A stretch of 64,000 nucleotides of DNA from the NCBI RefSeq assembly GCF_022063185.1, contig NZ_CP091913.1, positions 3,856,001 through 3,920,000 of the forward strand, written 5' to 3'. A program made the position numbers and the translations under genes. Below, in pieces: positions 1 through 7,870 of the stretch. Source of the DNA: Nostoc sp. UHCC 0870 (GTDB lineage: Bacteria > Cyanobacteriota > Cyanobacteriia > Cyanobacteriales > Nostocaceae). How positions within the stretch are numbered: the stretch's first letter is position 1; each line of letters starts with the position of its first letter. Under the pieces are notes generated by a model. The model did not search any database and was not told the DNA's origin. It worked only from the letters and a program-made list of their open reading frames with translations.

Positions 1-1133
1 TCAATGCGATCGCTCACTGGTTCATAAACTACCACATCTGTTTCTAAGTCAGGATGATGTGTTTGTACCGCCTTAAAGGACACAGCACGACTAATAATTC
101 TGCCATCCACTTCTGGTAGAGCAACATTCATCGCAATGTCGCGGGGAGAAAGTCCTTGTGATAGTGCTTCCCACTGCTCTAAAAATCCGCCACTGAGGAT
201 AACTTGCAATACAGGAACATCTAATTTTTCCCACAGTTCAGTCTGGGGTGTTTCTGTATCTAACCGTGCCAAGGAAAAGCTAGTGGTATTGAGTAATACT
301 GAAACTTGCTCTGAGTTCTGACCTTGAAAAAACTGCATTAACTCTGTTTGCACATCAGGGTCACGCAAAGAAGAAACAAACACAGGCAAAGGTTGTAAGT
401 TTCTTTGCGCCAAAGCCGCACACAACGCATCAATAACTTTAGTATTTCCCGCCAAATAGTGAGCGCGGTAAAACAATATACCGACTTTAGGAATTGAGCA
501 TGGCACATTGGGGTAAAATCTCCCCTGCTCCCCTGCTCCCCTCTCACCTGTCACCTGTAACCTGTCACCTGTAACCTGTAACCTGTCCCCTAAATACACC
601 CCCACACGGGGAACTCGTTGCGGTGGTGCTGGATTATATACAGTGGCTAAACATTTATCACTGATAAACTGGAGAGCGTTAACAAAATTTTCTACGCCGC
701 CTTCATTGAAATACTGCCATATTTGGTTAACAGTAGTCGCAGGCAAGGTAGACTGAGAAAACAATTCAGGATCGAGCGCATCGTCTCCTGGCATTACAAT
801 TAGGTGTACACCATTACGTTGCACAATTTCCTGCACTATTTCTAAACCGTAAGCCCAATAGGAACGTCCTCCTATCAGGCGCAAAATGATTACTTGGGCA
901 AGTTCTAAAACTTGTTCTGCGTAAGTATCAATGCTTATTTGTTGCTGCAACAGTAATAAATTCGCTACTCTCAATGCAGGAAATGTTGTAGGTAATTGGG
1001 GAACTGTAGCAGCCAGGGTTTGAATGTCGGTATCAGCAGCCGTAATAAATACAAAGCTAGCTGGGGTTTGTTCTAGAAAAATAACACCTTCTGACTGGTT
1101 CAATCCTACCGATGTTGTACTTAAACGATGCAT
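1..1133 (-). CDS. cobN: Cobaltochelatase CobN-like subunit, N-terminal part (cut by window edge)
   Basis: The reading frame is open from an ATG at 1133 to the window edge, giving about 377 residues of a protein that is normally well over 1,000 residues long. The visible part resembles the N-terminus of CobN, the large subunit of the ATP-dependent cobalt (or magnesium) chelatase. Typical segments include LRLIGGRSYWAYG, PKVGILFYRAHYLAGN, LNTTSFSLA and LPEVDGRIISRAVSFK. In cobalamin synthesis CobN binds the corrin ring; the related ChlH handles protoporphyrin. I prefer CobN because of the start and spacing of these motifs, but the diagnostic C-terminal part is outside the window. A heptamer-repeat insertion (521-590) adds about 23 low-complexity residues in frame just before PKVGILFYR. 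Confidence 0.8.
   Translation of the reverse strand, partial: MHRLSTTSVGLNQSEGVIFLEQTPASFVFITAADTDIQTLAATVPQLPTTFPALRVANLLLLQQQISIDTYAEQVLELAQVIILRLIGGRSYWAYGLEIVQEIVQRNGVHLIVMPGDDALDPELFSQSTLPATTVNQIWQYFNEGGVENFVNALQFISDKCLATVYNPAPPQRVPRVGVYLGDRLQVTGDRLQVTGERGAGEQGRFYPNVPCSIPKVGILFYRAHYLAGNTKVIDALCAALAQRNLQPLPVFVSSLRDPDVQTELMQFFQGQNSEQVSVLLNTTSFSLARLDTETPQTELWEKLDVPVLQVILSGGFLEQWEALSQGLSPRDIAMNVALPEVDGRIISRAVSFKAVQTHHPDLETDVVVYEPVSDRI
521..590. repeat. STRR heptamer array inside cobN
   Basis: Two unit types are joined here: copies of CCCCTGCT, then copies of ACCTGTC/ACCTGTA. On the coding strand they read in frame as a Gly/Glu/Gln/Arg/Val/Thr-rich stretch containing LQVTGD and GAGEQG. The same two unit families occur elsewhere in the window as intergenic repeats. 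Confidence 0.85.
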
Positions 1134-1224
1134 AATCCTGTATTACCGCTTTAAACTGTTGGTTAGAACATAATCAAACAATATTTCAGCCCAGAACCCT
1201 ATCCTTCTTAGAAAACCATTGAAA

Positions 1225-3162
1225 ATGCTTAGTTCTCCTGATTTGAGCTTTTCTCGAAATTTACCTTTAGTTGTATTTAGTCAGCTTGGGGAATTGTTGC
1301 AGCAGATGGCTCATGCAGTAGAAACTGCTGCTTTGGTACTCACAGAAGCTATTTTGTCTAGGATTCGTGTACCTGTGGAGTGGGAAAGACAGAGATTTAC
1401 ATTGGTGGTTTCTGAGCGATTTAGTGCGCTGATGGTGGGTGAGCAAGAACAAGAGAATCGGTTGTGGGAAGAAATTATTCCTTTAAACCAGGTGGTAGAT
1501 AATTATACAGACTCATCACTTCATACTAGGTTGACATTTGATGCAGAGGCGATCGCCTCTTTTATCTCAAAATTGCGAGATTTGTTTGGTTGTGATTCTG
1601 ATACCTACCAACATTTGGAACACTATCGCCAAATTCTCAAACCTAATGATGCTACACTACAAAGTCAATTTTCTTTATTATTATTAGAATATCTTTTACC
1701 ACAGCCAGGCGGGGAACTAGCAACACCTACACTTGCTAATGTGCCGGAAATTTATAGCTGTCAACCAGTAGAAGATGCTTTAAAAAAACAAATTTCCCAA
1801 GAGCGACTACTGAATCAGGTGACAACCAAAATTCGCAAAAGCCTAGATTTGTCGGTAATTATGACTACGGCAATTGCACAAGTAAGGGAGTTTTTGGAAT
1901 TAGACAGATTAGTAATATATAAATTTGAGAGTTCACGAGTCAATAATTACAATCCCCTCTACCCCCGAATGCAAGACTTGCAAAAATATGGGGGTTGTAT
2001 AGTTTATGAAGCTCGTGCCACAGATACAATTCCATCAATATTACATTACCAGGAAAAAAGTTGTTTTGCTAAAAATTCCCCATGTTGGGAGAAATATCGT
2101 CAAGGTTTTACTTTAGTTGTAGATGATATTGAAAAAACTTACGCTCTCGAAGAGTGTTTATTGGATTTTTTAAGACAAAGCCAAGTCAAAGCAATGTTAG
2201 CAGCACCGATTATGTTTGAAGATAAACTATGGGGGTTGCTAATTGCTCATCAATGTTACAGTCCCCATCAGTGGACTGAGAGCGAAAAAAGTTTGTTGAA
2301 TTCCATCGCTGAACAATTAGCGATCGCCATTCATCAATCGGAATTAATGCGATCGCTCACTCAAGAGAAACAAACTCTCGAACAACGTGTCATTGAGCGC
2401 ACAATGGCTTTACGGGATGCGTTACTCGCGGCGGAAGCTGCTAGCCGCCTCAGAAATGAATTTTTAGCCACTATTAGCCATGAATTACTCACCCCTCTAA
2501 CTTACGTGATTGGTATGTCGTCTACCTTATTACGCTGGCCTTTGGGTGAATTGAGTCAACGACAACGGGATTATTTACAAACAATCCATGATAGCGGTGA
2601 ACATCTCTTAGACATGATTAACGACATCCTCGATTTATCGCAAATTGAGGCCGGTAAAGCAGTATTAAATATTGCAGAATTTTCTTTAGTCAAGATTGCA
2701 GAAAACACCATAGAATCATTATTAGATAAAGCTCAAACTGAGCAAATTAGTCTAAAACTTGATTTGCAAATTGATCCGAGCCGCGATCGCTTCACTGCTG
2801 ATGTAGGACGAGTAGAACAAGTCCTCTGGAATTTATTAACCAATGCGATCAAATTTACCCCTGAAGGTGGTAATGTAACTTTGCGTTTGTGGGTGGAAGA
2901 TGAGACTGCTATTTTTCAAATTGAAGATACAGGTATTGGCATTTCCGAAACCCAAATACCTCTATTGTTTGAAAAATTTCAACAACTCGATACACCCTAT
3001 CGTCGCCGTTATGAAGGTACAGGGTTAGGTTTAGCTTTAACTAAACAATTAGTAGAACTACATCGAGGTCGCATTGAAGTAGAATCCACAGTAGGAATTG
3101 GCTCAATTTTTACAGTCTGGATACCATCTCAGCCGATGAGAGTGCTGAGTGCTGAGTGCTGA
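1225..3162 (+). CDS. GAF-domain sensor histidine kinase (phytochrome-type GAF)
   Basis: This is a soluble sensor kinase of about 645 residues. After a unique N-terminal region of about 190 residues comes a phytochrome-type GAF (about 200-395), a short coiled coil (LTQEKQTLEQRVIERT), a HisKA domain with H-box ATISHELLTPL, and an ATPase domain with NLLTNAIKF, IEDTGIGIS and GTGLGLAL. Numbered from this ATG, Cys280 (KSCF) and Cys311 (EECL) fall where cyanobacteriochromes carry the DXCF Cys and the chromophore-binding Cys. However, the Asp and the usual Cys-His are changed, so bilin binding is doubtful. A TTG at 1219 in the same frame is an alternative start. The protein ends in a heptamer array that supplies its last codons and stop. 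Confidence 0.85.
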   Translation: MLSSPDLSFSRNLPLVVFSQLGELLQQMAHAVETAALVLTEAILSRIRVPVEWERQRFTLVVSERFSALMVGEQEQENRLWEEIIPLNQVVDNYTDSSLHTRLTFDAEAIASFISKLRDLFGCDSDTYQHLEHYRQILKPNDATLQSQFSLLLLEYLLPQPGGELATPTLANVPEIYSCQPVEDALKKQISQERLLNQVTTKIRKSLDLSVIMTTAIAQVREFLELDRLVIYKFESSRVNNYNPLYPRMQDLQKYGGCIVYEARATDTIPSILHYQEKSCFAKNSPCWEKYRQGFTLVVDDIEKTYALEECLLDFLRQSQVKAMLAAPIMFEDKLWGLLIAHQCYSPHQWTESEKSLLNSIAEQLAIAIHQSELMRSLTQEKQTLEQRVIERTMALRDALLAAEAASRLRNEFLATISHELLTPLTYVIGMSSTLLRWPLGELSQRQRDYLQTIHDSGEHLLDMINDILDLSQIEAGKAVLNIAEFSLVKIAENTIESLLDKAQTEQISLKLDLQIDPSRDRFTADVGRVEQVLWNLLTNAIKFTPEGGNVTLRLWVEDETAIFQIEDTGIGISETQIPLLFEKFQQLDTPYRRRYEGTGLGLALTKQLVELHRGRIEVESTVGIGSIFTVWIPSQPMRVLSAEC

Positions 3163-3192
3163 GTGCTGAGTGCTGAGTTCGGAGTGCTGAGT
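3140..3192. repeat. STRR array (TGCTGAG units) over the 3' end of the kinase gene
   Basis: About six TGCTGAG-type heptamers, one of them degenerate (TTCGGAG), span the last codons and stop of the preceding kinase and run to the stop codon of the convergent gene. The kinase C-terminus VLSAEC and its TGA lie within the repeat. Confidence 0.9.
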
Positions 3193-3194
3193 TT

Positions 3195-4058
3195 CTAACT
3201 TGTGCGTTGAAAAATAATCATTTCAGTACCGACAACTGGGTTACGCGCTACTAACCTATCTTGAGAGTCGATGATTTCTAAATGAGCAAAATCTAATTCT
3301 TGAGAACGTTGTAATATCTCGGCTGCTAGTTGATTTTGCTCAGATGCTTTGAGATTGTACCAATCATCATTAATTTTGACTGTTAGGCTACTGGTGCGGA
3401 AGTTAGCTTGAATTGATTTTATGATGCCAGAGGCGATGCGCTCGCTAATTTCTGAGACTTGATTTTCAATGGCTGCTATTAATCTTTGTTCTGGCGTTAA
3501 CTCTAATATTGGTGTTGGTGTTGGTGTGGGAGTCGGTTCTGGTGTTGGTTCTGGTTCAGTTGGTGGTGTAATTTCTTCTGGTGGCTGTGGTTCTGGTGCG
3601 GGTGCTTCGGGTGGCGTAGTTATGATTGGTGTTGGTGTTGGTGTGGGAACTTCTTCCACTGGGGGAACTGTGGCTATCTCTGTGGGTTTGTTAGTAAATA
3701 CAGTTACCGTTGTCCACACTAAAATTACGGCGATGGTAGCGATGATGCCTGTCAAAGCGTCATCCGTCAACTTGATAGACAAATTTGATGGTAAAAAAGG
3801 ACGGACTTGTCTAAGTAAAAATCTACTCCATTGAGATGGGAGAGAACGCCAAAATCCCGGTGTTGCTTCAGTACCTGGAGGGGGTGCTGTCTCTAGTTTA
3901 TCGACAGTGGTTTCTAAAAGTGCGATCGCTCCCCTGAGAAGTTGAATGATTGTCCCCTTCCAAACAGGCTGTACTCTCCTTTGGCGGGGTTGATTTCTCG
4001 CTTCATTTGTCGGTTCTGGTTGATTAGCTTGGGGTTCAGGGGAATTGTCTTCTGACAT
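3195..4058 (-). CDS. Proline-rich single-pass membrane protein, unknown function
   Basis: I do not recognise a named family. The 287-residue protein has a polar, Pro/Gln-rich N-terminus with basic stretches (QPRQRRVQP). A probable membrane segment follows at about 104-121 (GIIATIAVILVWTTVTVF). Then comes a long extracytoplasmic Pro/Thr/Glu linker with repeated TPTP and PEPTPEPT units at about 130-190. A compact C-terminal domain of about 100 residues begins near LTPEQRLIAAIENQ and contains VKINDDWYNLKASEQNQLA. The layout suggests a cytoplasmic tail, an anchor, a wall-spanning linker and a periplasmic domain. It is convergent with the upstream kinase, and a repeat array lies between them. Confidence 0.8.
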   Translation of the reverse strand: MSEDNSPEPQANQPEPTNEARNQPRQRRVQPVWKGTIIQLLRGAIALLETTVDKLETAPPPGTEATPGFWRSLPSQWSRFLLRQVRPFLPSNLSIKLTDDALTGIIATIAVILVWTTVTVFTNKPTEIATVPPVEEVPTPTPTPIITTPPEAPAPEPQPPEEITPPTEPEPTPEPTPTPTPTPILELTPEQRLIAAIENQVSEISERIASGIIKSIQANFRTSSLTVKINDDWYNLKASEQNQLAAEILQRSQELDFAHLEIIDSQDRLVARNPVVGTEMIIFQRTS

Positions 4059-4244
4059 GGAACTTTCACCAACAACAGAGAATCAAAGACGAGTGGTGAG
4101 CATGATTGCTGCTACCGCCTCTTGTGCCTTAATGTATCACTTCGTCGAGCAAAATCATGAGTAATTGCATTATGTAATACCCTATGGTAAAGCTGTGCTT
4201 ACAGAATACAATAACGAATTATCAATTATTGAATTTAAAAAGTG

Positions 4245-5150
4245 ATGAAACTAACCCGCCGACAATTTTTATTGTTAAGTAGTGTCAGCACCCTGGGGAC
4301 TGGTGTTTTAAGTTGGACATTAATTCGTCAAAATGGCCAAAGTAAACTCATAGATTTAGCAACCGCCGCCACACCGACTAAAAAAGACTTACTTTTGCGG
4401 TTTATCTCTGTAGCTGATACTGGGACTGGAGCAAAAGGACAGTATGATGTAGCTAAGGCAATGACGCGTTATCACCAGCGAAATCCTTATGATTTGGTAG
4501 TTTTGGCTGGAGATAATATTTACAACAACGGCGAAATTGAGAAAATTCAGGCTGTTTTTGAGCGTCCCTATCAAGATTTGCTCAAACAAGGCGTAAAATT
4601 TCAAGCTTGCTTAGGTAATCATGATATTCGCACTGATAACGGTGAGCCACAAGTCAAATACCCTGGCTTTAATATGAACGGACGCAGATATTATAGTGTT
4701 CGCCGCGATCGCGTGCAATTTTTTGCTTTAGATACTAATAATAATGCTGATTGGCAAAATCAATTAATTTGGTTAGAAAAAGAATTAAGTAGTAGTAATG
4801 CTACTTGGAAAGTGGTATTTGGACATCACCCAATTTATTCATCTGGTGTCTACGGTAGTAATCAAGCTTTTATTAAAACTTTCACACCAATGTTTAAAAA
4901 ATATGGTGTGCAATTGTATATCAATGGACATGAACACAGTTACGAACGTACTCGCGCTATAGATGGGACTACCTATTTAACCTGTGGTGCAGGTGCAGGT
5001 AATCGTCCTACAGGACGTTCAGAGTGGACTGAATATTCCACTAGTAATTTAAGCTTTGCTACCTATGAAGTGTATCCCAATAGAATCGAAGTTAGTGCTA
5101 TTGGTACTAATCATCGAGTTTTTGATAGGGGTATAATTAAAATCAGCTAA
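4245..5150 (+). CDS. Tat-exported metallophosphoesterase (purple acid phosphatase-like)
   Basis: The N-terminus KLTRRQFLLLSSVSTLG carries a twin-arginine motif and hydrophobic stretch, so export by the Tat pathway is likely. The calcineurin-like fold is shown by the metal-binding series SVADTGTG, LAGDNIY, LGNHD, FGHHPIYS and INGHEHSYER. These are the dinuclear metal ligands of the family. The first motif lacks the usual His (DTG instead of DxH), as seen in purple acid phosphatases. The family hydrolyses phosphomonoesters; the substrate cannot be read from the sequence. A GTG at 4242 directly precedes the chosen ATG. The gene stands alone between oppositely oriented neighbours. Confidence 0.88.
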   Translation: MKLTRRQFLLLSSVSTLGTGVLSWTLIRQNGQSKLIDLATAATPTKKDLLLRFISVADTGTGAKGQYDVAKAMTRYHQRNPYDLVVLAGDNIYNNGEIEKIQAVFERPYQDLLKQGVKFQACLGNHDIRTDNGEPQVKYPGFNMNGRRYYSVRRDRVQFFALDTNNNADWQNQLIWLEKELSSSNATWKVVFGHHPIYSSGVYGSNQAFIKTFTPMFKKYGVQLYINGHEHSYERTRAIDGTTYLTCGAGAGNRPTGRSEWTEYSTSNLSFATYEVYPNRIEVSAIGTNHRVFDRGIIKIS

Positions 5151-5272
5151 ATGTTTAAGTTCAACACCCAAATAATCCAGGCGATCGCCTAACACTAGCT
5201 ACACCTACGTATAGTACATAATTATAGCGATCGCCTTTCTAAGTTCATGACTATAAACTTAATTTTTTGCAA

Positions 5273-5455
5273 TTATTTAAAATGAGTTATTAGACTATGT
5301 ATAAAAATAAAAAGTATAAAGGCAAAACTGGTGAATATAGAAACACTAAGAGTAATTAAAATAGGTACATTCATCGATTGAATTATGGTGATTGCTCCAA
5401 TACTGAAACCTATCGCAGCTATAAAACTGATCAAGCTGACTAGATTTTTATTCAC
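5273..5455 (-). CDS. Small two-helix membrane protein, unknown
   Basis: This 60-residue product has two strongly hydrophobic segments (about 5-26 and 31-54) joined by a short turn, with a Lys-Asn N-terminus and His/Lys C-terminus. It starts with GTG. A purine-rich GGGGGAG ends about three bases before it, a plausible though close ribosome-binding site. I do not recognise a family. The composition and RBS support a real gene, but chance remains possible. Confidence 0.45.
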   Translation of the reverse strand: MNKNLVSLISFIAAIGFSIGAITIIQSMNVPILITLSVSIFTSFAFILFIFIHSLITHFK

Positions 5456-5617
5456 AATCTCCCCCTATTCCTAATTCACGCATTCCTATTACTAATAAAT
5501 GATTAGCAGTGTTGAATGCTGTAAAAGGCATTACTTTAGATCAGCTTAAATTGTTTGTTAGGTATGCAAAATATATATATTTTTATCGTGAGTCAGTAAA
5601 AAAATAGGATTGAGTTC

Positions 5618-5663
5618 GTAGTAAGGACTTCAGTCCTTATTTTAGGACTAAAGTCCTTACTAC
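5618..5663. repeat. 20-bp inverted repeat (palindromic element)
   Basis: The left arm at 5618-5637 and the right arm at 5644-5663 match at 19 of 20 positions around a 6-nt loop. The arms contain GTAGTAAGGACT and AGTCCTTACTAC. The hairpin lies in non-coding DNA just past the 3' end of the L,D-transpeptidase gene and may be a dispersed palindromic repeat or a terminator without a U-tract. Confidence 0.9.
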
Positions 5664-5695
5664 AAACCTTTAATTATTTACGCTGTTCTACTTAT

Positions 5696-6208
5696 TTACT
5701 TATGGATAACTACTGGCGTACCTAAAGAAGCCCAATTAAATAGCCATTTAGCATGATTAGGGGCAAGATTTACGCAACCGTGGCTGACTGGCGTGCCAAA
5801 TTTTTTATGCCAATAAGCACCATGAATACCATAATTACCTTGATAAAACATGGCATGGGGAACGTTGGGAACATCATAAGTTCTACCACGCATACGAGTA
5901 GACTTGTGCTTTGATTGAATTTTAAAATTACCTATGCGTGTAGGTGTGGCTTTTTTACCAGAGGAAATAACGATCGCATAAACTGGTTTTTTTCCTTCCC
6001 AAGCGATTAATCTCTGCGTTGAGAGATTAATCTGAATCCAGCGTTCTTCTGATTTTTGTAGAGTTTGGATATTTTCGGCAATTTTGGGGTTAATTGAACT
6101 AGCCCAAACTGTACCCGAACTGATGCAGATTGTACTTAATGACAATCCTGCACCAGCCAGAAATAGTTTTAAGTAGCGTGTCCAGTCGTGAGAACTTAAT
6201 ATTTTCAT
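5696..6208 (-). CDS. L,D-transpeptidase (YkuD family), secreted
   Basis: The protein has about 170 residues. From the ATG at 6208 it begins with a basic region and a hydrophobic stretch ending near SSGTVWASS, which is a typical signal peptide. An in-frame TTG at 6238 would add ten residues before it, so I chose the ATG. The YkuD catalytic region is complete: YGIHGAYWH followed by the active-site motif SHGCVNL with the nucleophilic Cys. These enzymes form 3-3 peptidoglycan cross-links or attach proteins to the wall, in the periplasm. Only the catalytic domain follows the signal; no LysM or other binding domain is present. Confidence 0.9.
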   Translation of the reverse strand: MKILSSHDWTRYLKLFLAGAGLSLSTICISSGTVWASSINPKIAENIQTLQKSEERWIQINLSTQRLIAWEGKKPVYAIVISSGKKATPTRIGNFKIQSKHKSTRMRGRTYDVPNVPHAMFYQGNYGIHGAYWHKKFGTPVSHGCVNLAPNHAKWLFNWASLGTPVVIHK

Positions 6209-6339
6209 GGTAGAAACAGACGAATAACTAAATTTCAACCAGGTTTGTAGAAATCAAATATAACTGTGGTTTTGAAAGAATTTCATCCAGAAAAATACAG
6301 AAATATAGCGGGAGAGTCTGATATTTCTGCTGAGGAGTG

Positions 6340-6795
6340 TCAAAGTGGACTACTTTTACCAGAGTGTTGCAGCAATTTTGCTATTTCTGTGACTAACTTA
6401 TCCAAGGTCGAAGGCTTTTGGAGATAAGTTTGAAACCCAGACTCAAGAGCCTTCTGATCTGCCTGATCTTTGGCATTGCCAGTAAAAGCGATCGCGGGAA
6501 TTTCTCTTTTGTGGGGAGGCGTAAGCGTTCTGACTTTCTGTATTAACCAATAGCCGTCTTTTTCTGGCATATTAATGTCGCTAATTACAAGATCCACTGG
6601 GAATTGTTTAATCATCTCCAAGGCGGATATAGCTGATAATGCCGTCAGCACTTGAATACCATAGGCTTCAAGAATATCAGTAATTAATACTAAGATATCT
6701 GGGTCATTATCTACTGCGAGGATTGTAAATCCTTTCAAGATAGCTAAGTCTATTATATCGTTTCCAATATTTGGAATATCAAAGTTTTCGGGCAT
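6340..6795 (-). CDS. Single-domain response regulator (CheY-like)
   Basis: The 151-residue protein is one receiver domain with a short N-terminal extension. The acidic pocket (AVDNDPD), the phospho-acceptor Asp in VISDINMPEKDG, the switch Thr in AFTGNA and the Lys in LQKPS are all present, so it should be phosphorylatable. There is no output domain; it would act by protein contact or as a phosphate shuttle. It lies about 135 bp downstream of a second, degenerate receiver gene on the same strand, and the two may be co-transcribed. Confidence 0.88.
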   Translation of the reverse strand: MPENFDIPNIGNDIIDLAILKGFTILAVDNDPDILVLITDILEAYGIQVLTALSAISALEMIKQFPVDLVISDINMPEKDGYWLIQKVRTLTPPHKREIPAIAFTGNAKDQADQKALESGFQTYLQKPSTLDKLVTEIAKLLQHSGKSSPL

Positions 6796-6930
6796 ATATG
6801 TAGGATTAATCTTTGATTTTTGAACAAAAAATAGGGTGAATTAAAGTTTGTTAAAAAAGGATTTGCTACACTACCAGGGACTTTTTAACATCCTCTTAGC
6901 CTTTAACGCAACTCACTCCAAAAATAGCTA

Positions 6931-7461
6931 CTATTCCTCATAATTTTTATGTATTAATATCACCTCTGCTTCTAGTGCTAAGACCTCTTTTACTGCCATC
7001 AGATTACTGCATCGTGTTTCTAGTGCAGAAGCTGGTAAGTTATTTTCGTTAGATAATACTAAGTTATTAATTATCAAAATAAATTGATCAAGGTCGATTG
7101 GTTTCAGTAAATATCTTTCACACTCTATCTCTAGCAGTCCGTTAATACTACTTCTGGTACACGTTGAAGTGACAATTATTGGAATATGATTCCTATTGTC
7201 TGCTTCCATAGCATTTAATTTGTTAAGCAATGTATAAATACTTTCACCGAAGAAAGTAATTTCACAAATTATCATGTTGGGAACAAACCAACTGAGAATT
7301 TCTACAGCCTCCCTTATAGAGCCAGATGCTATCACATTTGCGCCAAAATCTTTGAGAAATATGCTATACAGCACTCCACTATCGAGATCGTTGTCTACAA
7401 CTAGTATTTGCACACCTTTGAGTATCTCAACTTCGGAAGGATCAGCAATCGTTAAATTCAT
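6931..7461 (-). CDS. Degenerate receiver protein (Glu at the phospho-acceptor site)
   Basis: This 176-residue protein has a receiver fold with the acidic pair VVDND and the conserved Lys in LLKPIDLDQF. The residue aligned with the phosphorylated Asp is Glu67, in IICEITF; the codon is GAA (plus-strand 7261-7263). Asp-to-Glu changes in receivers can mimic the phosphorylated state, but here this is inference. The Thr after the fourth strand is kept (VTSTCT). About 40 residues without a recognised domain follow. It precedes the normal receiver at 6340-6795 in the direction of transcription. Confidence 0.8.
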   Translation of the reverse strand: MNLTIADPSEVEILKGVQILVVDNDLDSGVLYSIFLKDFGANVIASGSIREAVEILSWFVPNMIICEITFFGESIYTLLNKLNAMEADNRNHIPIIVTSTCTRSSINGLLEIECERYLLKPIDLDQFILIINNLVLSNENNLPASALETRCSNLMAVKEVLALEAEVILIHKNYEE

Positions 7462-7870
7462 AACAAAACCTGCGCTGAGGATTTAAGTAGAAAATGGGAT
7501 GGAAACAACTGTAATTACAAGGAGGATAAATAACTGGCTATTTGCATCAAAAACAGGAGAGAATCACTGAAAGGTGCAGATGAAATGTTCTGCTTCTGGG
7601 ATATTATTTTTATGTTGTTTGATTTGGTGAATGAATTGATTGATTACAGCAAAAACGATATACAATGGTTCTAAATAGCAAATCATTGAGTTGTATTTTC
7701 TCCATGTATAGTAACAAGACATAAATAAATCTACCGTTGAAAATAAGTGAAAAACTCACCATCAGGTGCAGATGAAATATTTTGTTATTAGTAATATAAT
7801 TTGCTACTGTTTGATTTGGTGAATAAGTTGATTAACTACGAAATAAAATGTAGTTATTTAAGCAAAAAAT
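7462..7870. other. Non-coding region with an imperfect direct repeat
   Basis: I see no gene in these 409 bases. Two copies of a segment of about 85 bp lie about 192 bp apart, at about 7572-7655 and 7764-7850. Both open with AGGTGCAGATGAAAT and share TTTGATTTGGTGAAT before a diverged tail (GAATTGATTGATTAC versus AAGTTGATTAACTAC). The region is AT-rich and lies downstream of the NACHT gene. Confidence 0.6.

Noticed and set aside
3469..3834. Gly/Val/Ser-rich open frame on the plus strand
   Set aside because: It is the antisense of the Pro/Thr linker of the membrane protein at 3195-4058 and has no independent signal.
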